IMG/VR virus record: IMGVR_UViG_3300044638_001566
Span: 1 to 27,256 of that record
Strand: one strand, 5' to 3'
Length of the DNA stretch: 27,256 nt
DNA from: a virus
The notes beneath the pieces are model-generated. The model saw only the letters and a program-made list of their open reading frames with translations. It searched no databases and had not been told where the DNA came from. Below, in pieces: positions 8,969 to 15,493 of this stretch (position 1 is the stretch's first letter; each line of letters begins with the position of its first letter). The translations under genes and the position numbers were made by a program.

Positions 8969-9384
8969 TGTTCTGTTTCCTCTATCAATCTGTTTAGATA
9001 CCAGCGAGCTTTGTTGAGGTCTTCAGTCTTGTTAGACTTGAGGTTGCAGCGCCAGAGATACTTCAGCACGTTACCTCTCAGAAAACCTTCAAACTCCTCT
9101 TGCGTTGTTGCTGCTTGGATTGCGTCAATACATTCTATCTCACCGGCTACGTAGTGACTGGGTCGCTCTACTGGGTCGGTGTACTCTGACTGAACCTTTG
9201 CCATTACTGCCAGCTCCCAAGTGTCACAATCTTCTTCGTATATTATGTTTCGTCCTGTTACCGCCATCACCCAATACATCTTCGTCAGTGCGTCATACTC
9301 TATCACTTCAAACAAACAGCCGATGTAATCTTTATACCATAGTTGACTATCTTTGCAGGATTTAATCAATACTGAATCTCGCAC
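8965..9384 (-). CDS. DUF3310-containing protein (139 aa)
   Basis: The start is decided by the ribosome binding site: GAGGAGGT lies 5-6 nt before a GTG at 9384, giving MRDSVLIKSCKDSQLWYKDY. A TTG further upstream (9399) would put the ribosome binding site inside the gene. The C-terminal half is a DUF3310 domain: PSHYVAGEIECIDAIQAATT, then FEGFLRGNVLKYLWRC and EDLNKARWYLNRLIEE. This domain is common in phages, and its biochemical role is not established. The N-terminal 60 residues look like a small beta-rich (SH3-like) module fused to it. It sits between two small genes in the nucleotide-metabolism cluster. Confidence 0.85.
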   Translation of the reverse strand: MRDSVLIKSCKDSQLWYKDYIGCLFEVIEYDALTKMYWVMAVTGRNIIYEEDCDTWELAVMAKVQSEYTDPVERPSHYVAGEIECIDAIQAATTQEEFEGFLRGNVLKYLWRCNLKSNKTEDLNKARWYLNRLIEETEQ

Positions 9385-9385
9385 A

Positions 9386-9547
9386 TCACACCTCCTCAAG
9401 CTCGTCAGTTAAATAGTCTAACCTCATCTCTATCCTGTCTTCAAACTTGTCTACAATGTCTTCGCTGCTTATCTCTAGCACCTCCATCAATGTAATCTCA
9501 TCCAGGAGGCGTAGCTTGTGCTTTATATCATTGAACGTCAGTGACAT
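9386..9547 (-). CDS. Small acidic conserved protein (53 aa)
   Basis: Reads MSLTFNDIKHKLRLLDEITL, then MEVLEISSEDIVDKFEDRIE and a short acidic tail ending ELEEV. It starts inside the last 20 nt of the phosphoesterase gene, and its stop lies one base before the GTG of the DUF3310 gene. The LLDEITLMEVLEISSEDIVDxFEDxIE pattern is one I recall from short hypothetical proteins of marine podoviruses and cyanophages. Predicted all-helical; function unknown. Confidence 0.7.
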   Translation of the reverse strand: MSLTFNDIKHKLRLLDEITLMEVLEISSEDIVDKFEDRIEMRLDYLTDELEEV

Positions 9548-10313
9548 TTAAGTCTCCGTACTTTCTTCTTAGGAAGTTTATCGACACAGGCAACTCGTCA
9601 AAACTACCATCACTGACCTCATTCAGCATCCACACACCAGCCCATGAGCCGTTAGTCTGTGGAGTTAAATAGTCTTCATCATGTTCATAGAATATCCCTG
9701 CAAACATTGTTGTGACTCTAACACCGTCACCGCGTCTACCGTAAGCAATGTCTCTATCCTGTACATGACCTTGTACACACGACATCATCTTCTTAGTCAT
9801 CAACAGCTTTGCGTTACCAACTGGTCTACCCATGACACCGCTGGTGAAGTAGTGGCAGTAGGCTATACCGTCTATAACGATTGGCTGTAGGAATGGTATT
9901 ACTTCAAAGTCATAGTCTTCTAGGCAGAAGTCATCAAAGCTAATCAATCCCTCCAGCTTTGCATCTGACTCTATTGCCCTCTCTATCCTCTGCTCATGAT
10001 TACCTAATGTAAACACCAACCGAGGTCTCCAGAGCTTCTGCTTGTTATTTCTTAACCTGTTGATCTCACCGTTAACATACTCCATGAATATATCCATAGC
10101 GTGATTGCCTATGTCAATGTCATGCACATATCGTCTACCTTCAAAGCTCTTCTTACCTACATCGTAGCTGGACAGTGAAGGCATGTCCCAGTGATCGCCA
10201 ATGAAGATGATGACATCAGGCTTCTTCTCTACAGCGTACTTACCTAGCCAGTGGAACCTGCGTAAGTCTTGTCCTGGCTTCACCTGCGTGTCTGGCACTA
10301 CTAAGTGTTTCAT
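9528..10313 (-). CDS. Calcineurin-like metallophosphoesterase
   Basis: A 261-residue single-domain phosphoesterase. The dimetal site is visible as D8-T-Q10, GDHWD (39-43, Asp40 and Asp43), GNHEQR (104-109, Asn105-His106-Glu107), His154 (YCHYF) and QGHVQD (His183). The canonical first motif is DxH; here the His is replaced by Gln, so one metal ligand is altered, which is seen in some family members and may change metal preference. Phage members are usually annotated as DNA-repair exonucleases (SbcD/Mre11-like) or phosphatases; the substrate cannot be told from sequence. The ATG overlaps the previous stop (TAATG) with a GGAGG ribosome binding site. Confidence 0.85.
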   Translation of the reverse strand: MKHLVVPDTQVKPGQDLRRFHWLGKYAVEKKPDVIIFIGDHWDMPSLSSYDVGKKSFEGRRYVHDIDIGNHAMDIFMEYVNGEINRLRNNKQKLWRPRLVFTLGNHEQRIERAIESDAKLEGLISFDDFCLEDYDFEVIPFLQPIVIDGIAYCHYFTSGVMGRPVGNAKLLMTKKMMSCVQGHVQDRDIAYGRRGDGVRVTTMFAGIFYEHDEDYLTPQTNGSWAGVWMLNEVSDGSFDELPVSINFLRRKYGDLNVTDVQ

Positions 10314-10561
10314 TAAAAACCTCCAGTGTTCACAGGCAAATACAACCTGTCTTTGTGTTTAATGTTCTCAAGTATCTCAATCTCTCGAGCGTGTGTCTTG
10401 CAATAAGCACCGTCAGGGCCATTACCGTTCTTACCTCTGCACTGCACAACATCCTGAACCATCTTTGTTGCATGACAGCAGCGAGTGTAGTCAGCCTTCT
10501 TACCTTTAAGGCCACCACGATCTATACCGTAGTGTTCCCTGTAGTGATCCTTTAGTGGCAC
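10313..10561 (-). CDS. Small Cys/His-rich hypothetical protein (82 aa)
   Basis: Begins MPLKDHYREHYGIDRGGLKG and contains CCHAT (about residues 28-32), VVQCRG and AYCKTHARE, a set of Cys and His residues that could bind zinc. The protein is basic in its first half. It overlaps the upstream gene by 10 nt and the downstream phosphoesterase by one base (TAATG). I do not recognise a named domain. A shorter ORF in another frame (10330-10518) and a plus-strand ORF (10355-10555) over the same bases are shadows. Confidence 0.65.
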   Translation of the reverse strand: MPLKDHYREHYGIDRGGLKGKKADYTRCCHATKMVQDVVQCRGKNGNGPDGAYCKTHAREIEILENIKHKDRLYLPVNTGGF

Positions 10562-10752
10562 GTTGTAGCCTCTTGTGAGTCAGTAGGTACTTTCAAACTC
10601 CAGCACTCAGGCTTAGACGCAAACACTGACACAGGTAGTCCAAACTCTTTAGCCTTCAGATTCACTTCATGCGTTAGAGGTCGATGACACATGTGAGCAC
10701 TCTTGCAATCCTTCCAGAAGGGACAGAACGTCATATCTCTGTAGCTGATCAT
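10552..10752 (-). CDS. Small Cys-rich hypothetical protein (66 aa)
   Basis: Begins MISYRDMTFCPFWKDCKSAH and has Cys at residues 10, 16, 22 and 50 (TFCPFWKDC, HMCHRPLT, KPECWSL). The CPFWxDC...CHRxLT...KPECF/W pattern is familiar from small phage proteins of unknown function and would suit a zinc knuckle. It is joined to the MazG-like gene by an ATGA overlap and overlaps the next gene by 10 nt. The start could instead be Met7 (MTFCPF). Confidence 0.65.
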   Translation of the reverse strand: MISYRDMTFCPFWKDCKSAHMCHRPLTHEVNLKAKEFGLPVSVFASKPECWSLKVPTDSQEATTCH

Positions 10753-11057
10753 AGTCTTTCTTCCTTAATGAACACACCTTCAGCGTTTAAGTAACCCTTC
10801 CTATCTTTGATGTCGTTGTAAGCGTGTTTCAAGCAAGTATCTAGAGAGGTTCCAGACATAATAGCTATGTTGTTCAGTACTACCAGGCAATCACCTATGT
10901 CATCTGTGACATCATTACCCTTAGCTACGTTGTCTGCCAGCTCACCTATCTCACTCACTAGCTTCAGAGTCTGTGTCGTTACTTTACCGTTCTCTAGGAT
11001 ACCGCGCTGTCTACTCCACGCTGTAACCAACTCTACATAAAACTCTAGCTTACTCAT
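10749..11057 (-). CDS. mazG: MazG-like nucleotide pyrophosphohydrolase
   Basis: A 102-residue protein starting at the ATG at 11057, preceded by GGAGAAACAACA; a longer in-frame extension to 11120 has no comparable signal. It carries the MazG helical metal-binding pattern: EIGELADNVAK (about residues 36-46) and DDIGDCLVVLNNIA (about 52-65), followed by LDTCLKHAYNDIKDRKGYL. Family members hydrolyse (d)NTPs to monophosphates and pyrophosphate. In phages they are thought to adjust host nucleotide or ppGpp pools, though the substrate varies. Its neighbours in the nucleotide and replication cluster fit that role. Confidence 0.88.
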   Translation of the reverse strand: MSKLEFYVELVTAWSRQRGILENGKVTTQTLKLVSEIGELADNVAKGNDVTDDIGDCLVVLNNIAIMSGTSLDTCLKHAYNDIKDRKGYLNAEGVFIKEERL

Positions 11058-11086
11058 TGTTGTTTCTCCACGTACTGATTGAATAA

Positions 11087-11161
11087 AAAGACCTACAGCA
11101 AAAGACTTTAGACCGCGCAACCCCTGCGAATAGTTAAGTTAAGTTAATTAGCTGCTGTAGG
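11087..11161 (-). terminator. Long-loop hairpin with T-run between HNH and mazG genes
   Basis: Read on the minus strand, CCTACAGCA (11161-11153) pairs perfectly with TGCTGTAGG (11100-11092), and the second arm is followed by TCTTTTTATT. The loop is long (52 nt) and contains a smaller CGCA/TGCG stem. The first arm is part of the HNH gene's last codons. It has the layout of an intrinsic terminator but an unusually large loop, so it is only a candidate, perhaps giving partial termination. Confidence 0.35.
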
Positions 11162-11524
11162 TTTCCTCTGTTTACGCTCGCTAGCTGTCTTAGTCTTGTG
11201 ACAATCTTTACACAACACTTGTAAGCCGTCTGCTTCACAGAAGAGATTCTGAACAAAAGCAGGGAGGTCTTTGTAGTCCTTCAGAGTCCCTGCCGGTTTA
11301 ATGTGATCCACTTGAACTTCATTACCTCTGTAGTATTTGTCGCACTCTGCACAGAGGTATTCGTATCTATGTCTATGTCCTTCTACAGTCTTCTCTGCTG
11401 CCTTCTTAGCTGCAAACTTCACTGGATATCTGTTGAACGCTGAACGCAGTGCAGAGCGTATGAATTGGAAGTAGCGTGATTTAGTCCACTTATCACCAGC
11501 GTGTGTCTTCTCAGCCCTCATCAT
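11144..11524 (-). CDS. HNH endonuclease
   Basis: About 126 residues from the tandem ATGATG at 11524/11521; an upstream in-frame extension to 11602 lies inside the exonuclease gene and is unlikely. The nuclease core is LCAEC (first CxxC), VQVDHIKPAG (catalytic His of the betabetaalpha-metal fold) and LCKDCHKTKTASE (second CxxC plus His and Lys). That is a zinc-stabilised HNH domain. The N-terminus (KWTKSRYFQFIRSALRSAF) is basic and helical and probably binds DNA. In T7-like phages an endonuclease near the exonuclease and SSB genes helps degrade host DNA or resolve branches. A free-standing homing endonuclease is the alternative. Confidence 0.85.
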   Translation of the reverse strand: MMRAEKTHAGDKWTKSRYFQFIRSALRSAFNRYPVKFAAKKAAEKTVEGHRHRYEYLCAECDKYYRGNEVQVDHIKPAGTLKDYKDLPAFVQNLFCEADGLQVLCKDCHKTKTASERKQRKPTAAN

Positions 11525-12200
11525 CGTTACTCTTATAGCGTTTAAAGTTAGGAGCCTCCCACATCTGACCTTCGTAACGCTGTAGCCACAAGAGCTGTCC
11601 ATTCTCTAGCACTCTCTCAGCGCCTAAGACCTCGACACAAGCGTTGTACATCTCCACTTCTGTCTTACCCTCTAGCAGCTTCCTAGCCTTTACTGGCCCT
11701 ATACCCATTGCACCGATGATGTTGTCTACTCTGTCTCCTACAAGTATTTGCATATAGAAGTTTAGCAGACCTTCTTCTTCATTGATTGTGTAGTGGATAT
11801 GTTTAACAAAGTTGTAGTGCTTACCAGGTACTTGGTCAAAGTCTTTGTCGATACTCACTATAACGCTCTGTGGCAGCGTTGTAGCCATTGTAGCGATCAA
11901 GTCATCTGCCTCTATACCCTCAGTCTCTATCGCTTGCCAGTAGCTCTTGAGCCTATCTCTAATGGCTTGGTAATGCACAGGCTTCTCAGCCTTCCTGTTG
12001 CCCTTGTAAGGAGCTGTCACTGCAATCTCTTTGCGGTAGTTGCCTCTACCCGAGATGATTACCATGTAGTCGGTATCGTCAAAGCGTAGCAAGATATCTG
12101 CAATGCTTTTATCCAGTGTCATCAGGCATATTTCTTCAGGCTCTGCGTTGCATGAGAAGCCAACTCTGTAGCAGAAGATGTCTCCATCAATTAGTAACAT
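11511..12200 (-). CDS. 5'-3' exonuclease (FEN/T5 exonuclease family)
   Basis: A 229-residue flap-endonuclease-type enzyme that removes RNA primers and degrades DNA from 5' ends. The metal-binding acidic residues are LIDGD (Asp5, Asp7), EGIEADD (Glu97, Asp99, Asp100), SIDKDFD (Asp118, Asp120, Asp122) and VGDRVDN (Asp156, Asp159). YKGNR (65-69) is the conserved Tyr-Lys arch-base motif, and IGAMGIGPVKARKLLEG (162-178) is the helix-hairpin-helix. This is the compact one-domain form, like T7 gp6 or T5 D15, without a polymerase. AGGAGTTAAC precedes the ATG. Its end overlaps the HNH gene start by 14 nt. Confidence 0.93.
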   Translation of the reverse strand: MLLIDGDIFCYRVGFSCNAEPEEICLMTLDKSIADILLRFDDTDYMVIISGRGNYRKEIAVTAPYKGNRKAEKPVHYQAIRDRLKSYWQAIETEGIEADDLIATMATTLPQSVIVSIDKDFDQVPGKHYNFVKHIHYTINEEEGLLNFYMQILVGDRVDNIIGAMGIGPVKARKLLEGKTEVEMYNACVEVLGAERVLENGQLLWLQRYEGQMWEAPNFKRYKSNDDEG

Positions 12201-12215
12201 GTTAACTCCTGCTGA

Positions 12216-12247
12216 GACAACAGCGCACTTCCGTGTGCTATGCTGTC
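12216..12247. other. Hairpin upstream of the exonuclease gene
   Basis: AGCGCAC (12222-12228) and GTGTGCT (12233-12239) pair with one G-T wobble around the tetraloop TTCC, and the outer bases GACA/TGTC (12216-12219/12244-12247) can extend it. It lies in the short gap between the 50-aa gene and the exonuclease gene. There is no T-run after it on either strand, so an RNA processing or stability element is more likely than a terminator. Confidence 0.35.
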
Positions 12248-12266
12248 CCAGACTCGTTAGCTGTTG

Positions 12267-12419
12267 TTAGCTGTTAAGCTTTTCTACAGCTTCGTTGAGG
12301 GCGTCTTCGATTGCTACTAAGTCTGTGTAGCAAGCAAGACCACGTTGGTACATCTCTTGAGCGTGTCTGAGCTGCTCTTGCAACTCGCTAACTTCCTCGT
12401 AACGCTCCTGAGTTGTCAT
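12267..12419 (-). CDS. Small coiled-coil hypothetical protein (50 aa)
   Basis: The start at 12419 (MTTQERYEEVSELQEQLRHA) follows one base after the stop of the SSB gene; the longer in-frame version to 12473 would lie within SSB and is unlikely. The sequence is a heptad-like helix rich in Glu, Gln and Leu, ending VEKLNS. It resembles the small helical proteins encoded next to SSB in several T7-like genomes, but no function is known. Confidence 0.6.
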   Translation of the reverse strand: MTTQERYEEVSELQEQLRHAQEMYQRGLACYTDLVAIEDALNEAVEKLNS

Positions 12420-12420
12420 G

Positions 12421-12837
12421 CTACACAGCCTCTGCCATGTCGTAGTTACCGCCACCACCATTGTCTTTCTCAAAGACTACCAAGTCTGTCACAACCATCT
12501 TAGCGAGGTTGGCGCTCCTGCCTTTCTTGCCCATTGGTGAAGTCCAGTCGTAGTAGCCAATGACAGCCTTGAGCTTGCTGCCGTTACCCACTGCTTCGTG
12601 AATCTCGTCACCGTCAGTGTCGTAAGCGCGGATGGGTGAGTTAGACTTTGTAGTGATGTACTTACCACGATCATCACCTTTGTCGTTCACTTTAATACCC
12701 ATACTTTGCAGAAGCTCCACAGCTTGGGGAGACAACTGACCTAAGTCTACCTGGTACTTGCCAGATAGTTTGTTTGCATCCTTCAGACATGCCCAGAATG
12801 CTGTTGCTTTGATTGCTACGGGTTTTACATCAGACAT
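12421..12837 (-). CDS. Single-stranded DNA-binding protein, T7 gp2.5-like
   Basis: A 138-residue OB-fold-type protein. The opening PVAIKATAFWACLKDANKLS, then GKYQVDLGQLSPQAVELLQ, KGDDRGKYITTKSNSPIRAY and VGNGSKLKAVIGYYDW form the pattern of T7 gp2.5-type SSBs as I recall it from marine podoviruses. The C-terminus (KDNGGGGNYDMAEAV) is Gly-rich with few acidic residues, so the strongly acidic tail used by T7 gp2.5 to contact polymerase and primase is weak here. It would coat ssDNA at the fork. AAGGAGATATACG precedes the ATG, and the gene follows a 116-nt gap with a candidate promoter, which suits high expression. Confidence 0.85.
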   Translation of the reverse strand: MSDVKPVAIKATAFWACLKDANKLSGKYQVDLGQLSPQAVELLQSMGIKVNDKGDDRGKYITTKSNSPIRAYDTDGDEIHEAVGNGSKLKAVIGYYDWTSPMGKKGRSANLAKMVVTDLVVFEKDNGGGGNYDMAEAV

Positions 12838-12924
12838 CGTATATCTCCTTACCTTACTGTTTATGAAAATTGTCTATCAATTTGACTGCGGTTAATTTGT
12901 CAAGCAATTCATTGCTGCCTATGT

Positions 12925-12952
12925 AGTATGACATAGACTTTATAGCTGTCAA
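12925..12952 (-). promoter_or_regulatory. Candidate sigma70-like promoter for the SSB transcript
   Basis: On the minus strand TTGACA (12952-12947) is followed after 16 nt by CATACT (12930-12925), with ACATAGGCAGCA running on from the -10. The gap between the methyltransferase stop and the SSB start is 116 nt, unusually long for this packed arm. A second TTGACA lies at 12903-12898 but has no good -10. The segment around the -10 is shared with the site at 21204-21218. Confidence 0.5.
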
Positions 12953-12953
12953 G

Positions 12954-13829
12954 CTATTTATTTAATATATTGAATGCTGTTGCTGCCACAACTGGAACCT
13001 GTCCATTCCCAATGGCTTTAAGTCTGTCCACCCTAGCGGCCACCCCATTAGCCACTCTACCCACGTTGGGTTCAATGTCCCAGCCGCCCACTCTGCCTTT
13101 GTTGTTCCTCGTATCCGTGGGTCGTTGCCTAGCATCTTCTGCATCTTGCCGTTTGGAGTCCCTGCTGCATCTTCGTTCGCTGACGGTGTTAACCAGTTTT
13201 CCATATTGCTCACCTGATCTCTCAAGTTCGCTGGCTTGCTCCTGCCAGGTCTTGTCACTGTCGCCTCCCTGTGCAAAGCCTCTGCTGACTTTGGCGGTAG
13301 TTTGTCCATAGTCGTTGGTGTTGCCCACAAGCCAGAACCTGTCGCGTTTATGGGGCGCTCCGCAGTCTGCCGCTGATACAATACACCACTGACAGTCATA
13401 CCCCAACGCGGTAAGGTCACTGATGACCAATGCAGCTCCTCGTTTAATAAGGAGTGGACTGTTCTCCACGTAGACAAGTCTAGGTCGTACTTCACCGACA
13501 ATTCTTGCCATGTGTTTCCACATACTTGATTTCTCTCCGTCAATTCCTGCGCCTCGTCCTGCGCTGGATATGTCTTGGCAAGGAAATCCTCCCGATACCA
13601 CATCAACAAGTCCTCGCCACGGTCTGCCGTCAAAGGTTTGAACATCATCCCAAATCGGGAAAGGCGGGAGAATTTTGTCATTTTGTCTTGCGGCAAGTAC
13701 ACAAGCTGGGTAGGGTTCCCACTCAACGGCGCAGATTGTTTTCCATCCAAGTAGGTGTCCTCCGAGTATTCCTCCACCGGCTCCTGCGAACAACGCCATT
13801 TCTCGTAAAGTGCTTCGCTGATTATCCAT
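12954..13829 (-). CDS. C5-cytosine DNA methyltransferase (Dcm-like)
   Basis: Transfers a methyl group from S-adenosylmethionine to cytosine C5, probably to protect phage DNA from restriction. Motif I is ALFAGAGGGILGG, motif IV GGFPCQDIS holds the catalytic Cys, motif VI is VENSP, motif VIII is CGAPHKRDRFWLVG, and GNGQVPVVAATAFNIL is motif X. The start chosen (ATG 13829) follows AGGAG by 10 nt and lies 14 nt after the polymerase stop. A TTG at 13862 inside the polymerase gene would lengthen it, and ATG 13799 (MALFAGAGG) would shorten it. The region between motifs VIII and X is short and polar (about 80 residues), so the target-recognition part is small or atypical. A second coding frame lies inside this gene (see next entry). 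Recognition sequence unknown. Confidence 0.93.
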   Translation of the reverse strand: MDNQRSTLREMALFAGAGGGILGGHLLGWKTICAVEWEPYPACVLAARQNDKILPPFPIWDDVQTFDGRPWRGLVDVVSGGFPCQDISSAGRGAGIDGEKSSMWKHMARIVGEVRPRLVYVENSPLLIKRGAALVISDLTALGYDCQWCIVSAADCGAPHKRDRFWLVGNTNDYGQTTAKVSRGFAQGGDSDKTWQEQASELERSGEQYGKLVNTVSERRCSRDSKRQDAEDARQRPTDTRNNKGRVGGWDIEPNVGRVANGVAARVDRLKAIGNGQVPVVAATAFNILNK

Positions 13830-13837
13830 CCCATCAT
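12962..13837 (-). CDS. Nested 291-codon ORF inside the methyltransferase gene (+1 frame, same strand)
   Basis: The frame begins at ATGATG (13837/13834), 6 nt after the polymerase stop and 5 nt after AGGAG from the second ATG, and runs without a stop to 12962, wholly within the methyltransferase gene. The translation is not random-looking: EDFLAKTYPAQDEAQELTE (84-101) lies over Dcm motif IV, SGLWATPTTMDKLPPKS (168-184) over motif VIII, and NPTWVEWLMGWPLGWTDL (256-273) over the segment before motif X, followed by DRFQLWQQQH. I recall proteins with the same FLAKT...LWPTPT...WLMGWPxGWTDL order as hypothetical or 'DNA methylase' entries in phages and proteobacteria. It may be a true overprinted partner of the methyltransferase, or an ORF kept open and apparently conserved only because the Dcm frame is. 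Not verified. Confidence 0.5.
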   Translation of the reverse strand: MMGWIISEALYEKWRCSQEPVEEYSEDTYLDGKQSAPLSGNPTQLVYLPQDKMTKFSRLSRFGMMFKPLTADRGEDLLMWYREDFLAKTYPAQDEAQELTERNQVCGNTWQELSVKYDLDLSTWRTVHSLLNEELHWSSVTLPRWGMTVSGVLYQRQTAERPINATGSGLWATPTTMDKLPPKSAEALHREATVTRPGRSKPANLRDQVSNMENWLTPSANEDAAGTPNGKMQKMLGNDPRIRGTTKAEWAAGTLNPTWVEWLMGWPLGWTDLKPLGMDRFQLWQQQHSIY

Positions 13838-13843
13838 TACTCC

Positions 13844-15493
13844 TCAATGCGTCTCCGCCCAATTGTTACCTACTTTAAACTCTCCAGTCAGGGGGCATTT
13901 CATAGCAAAGAACTCCCCCGCCTCCTTAATCGACTGCACACCCAGCCTGCCTACAGTGTCAGCAAACCACTCATCCACTTCAATCTGCCATTCATCATGC
14001 ACGTTGGCTACAAACTGTGCAGGTATGTTGTACGCCTTCAACTTCTGATCCAGCAGCACTAGCGCCTGCTTCATCACAATAGCGCCAGCACCTTGCAATA
14101 ATGTATTCAGAGCACTATGAGTGCTTCTTACACGTAGCTTGCGCCCATCTAGACCTGTCAGTACACCTTTGGCGCTGTCTTTCTCTACAGCCTCTCTGAG
14201 GCGCTTTAGAGCAGGTGTATTGCGTAGAAACTTATCAATCAACTGCTGTCCCTCTCTAGCACCACCACCGACAATGCTGCCGATCTTTGGAGAGCCTGCA
14301 CCGTACAAGAATGCGTAGATGAATGTCTTAGCCTGACTTCTTTCTGTCAGCCCTGCTGCCTTCTGATTAGCTGTGTGTATGTCGCCACTGATAACTTCAT
14401 TGGTGTAGTTGTCATCACCCATGTAGTGTGCAAGCATCCGTAGCTCAAGACCACTAGCGTCTATACCTACCAACTTCTTACCTTCATCAACTATCCATAA
14501 GGCTCTGCACTCTGTACCGTACAGCGCACCTACTGAGGGTATCTGTGCCATGTTGGGTGTACTATGTGTCATCCTACCCGTGACAGCACCGTTACTAATC
14601 ACTCTGCCATGCACTCTGCCAGTGTCTCTTACGGCTTTGAGCCAGCTATCAATCTGTGTTGTCCTCTTCTGCAACATCAAATACTCTTGAATCAACTTAG
14701 CCTCTGGTATGTCGATACCGTCCAGCACTGTCTCATCAACGATGTCGTTACCTTTCTCAGTCTGCTTATCAAACTTAGCTCCGAGTGCTATCAGTCTCTG
14801 TGCTATCTGCTGACGGCTACCAGGATTAAACACTGTCACCTTATCCTTCAGAGTCTTTCCAGTCTTCTCACTCACTCGCTGCTCTACAATCGGTGGAAAC
14901 ACTGCTTGCAACTGCTTCTCTATACCAATCATCTTAGAGCAGAGTTGAGCATACAATGCATTTGCATTACCTACATCCAGCTTAAACCCTGTGCGTTCCT
15001 GCTGCGTTGTGATCTTAGCTACAGCGTGTTCGAGTTCTCTGCAATTGCCGCTAAAGCCTTCTTTATTCATGTTAACGACAAGCCAATGGAACACCATCGT
15101 TGTCAGCTCGACATCACGCTGGCAATACTCCAGCATCTGGGGCGTCAGCCCCCCGTCAAAGTCTGTGAAGTCACCTTTAGCAAACCCAAACTGAGCACCC
15201 CATGAGGCCAACGAGTGTCCACCGTCTCTGCTAGGATTGTATAGCCTAGATAACAACAGCGTATCAATGTACTCTTTAGTAGACAGATCGACACCCCATA
15301 CCTTGCGCAGCACTGGAGCGTCAAAGCCTATGATGTTGTGTCCAGCTACAGAGTCATAGCTCTCCAACAGTTTCCTTAATGGAGACGGTTCAGTGAACGT
15401 AGACAGTTCTTTAGTGTCAACGTCCTGGGCTACGCAGCACCATATTGTATCGTGCGTCAAATTCGTCTCTATATCTATCATCAGCGTTTTCAT
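13844..15493 (-). CDS. Family A DNA polymerase, T7-like, with 3'-5' exonuclease
   Basis: The replicative polymerase, 549 residues, shorter than T7 gp5 (704). The proofreading domain has Exo I MIDIETN (Asp7, Glu9), Exo II GHNIIGFDAP (Asn53, Asp58) and Exo III YCQRD (Tyr123, Asp127). The polymerase domain has TGRMTHSTPNMAQIP (305-319), motif A DASGLELR (345-352; Asp345, Glu350, Arg352), motif B RSQAKTFIYAFLYG (385-398; Arg385, Lys389, Tyr393) and motif C VHDEW (His499, Asp500, Glu501). Tyr393 is at the position of E. coli Pol I Phe762 and T7 Tyr526. The start MKTLMIDIET is firmly set by Exo I, although the preceding gene then overlaps by 77 nt. Whether it uses thioredoxin as T7 does is unclear. 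Confidence 0.96.
   Translation of the reverse strand: MKTLMIDIETNLTHDTIWCCVAQDVDTKELSTFTEPSPLRKLLESYDSVAGHNIIGFDAPVLRKVWGVDLSTKEYIDTLLLSRLYNPSRDGGHSLASWGAQFGFAKGDFTDFDGGLTPQMLEYCQRDVELTTMVFHWLVVNMNKEGFSGNCRELEHAVAKITTQQERTGFKLDVGNANALYAQLCSKMIGIEKQLQAVFPPIVEQRVSEKTGKTLKDKVTVFNPGSRQQIAQRLIALGAKFDKQTEKGNDIVDETVLDGIDIPEAKLIQEYLMLQKRTTQIDSWLKAVRDTGRVHGRVISNGAVTGRMTHSTPNMAQIPSVGALYGTECRALWIVDEGKKLVGIDASGLELRMLAHYMGDDNYTNEVISGDIHTANQKAAGLTERSQAKTFIYAFLYGAGSPKIGSIVGGGAREGQQLIDKFLRNTPALKRLREAVEKDSAKGVLTGLDGRKLRVRSTHSALNTLLQGAGAIVMKQALVLLDQKLKAYNIPAQFVANVHDEWQIEVDEWFADTVGRLGVQSIKEAGEFFAMKCPLTGEFKVGNNWAETH

Noticed and set aside
13505-14062. 185-codon plus-strand ORF across the methyltransferase and polymerase genes
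   Set aside because: It is antisense to two strongly supported genes, low in complexity, without a ribosome binding site or recognisable motifs; it reads as a shadow.
14564-15205. 213-codon plus-strand ORF opposite the polymerase gene
   Set aside because: Antisense shadow with Ser/Leu/Cys/His-rich random-looking composition and no initiation signal.
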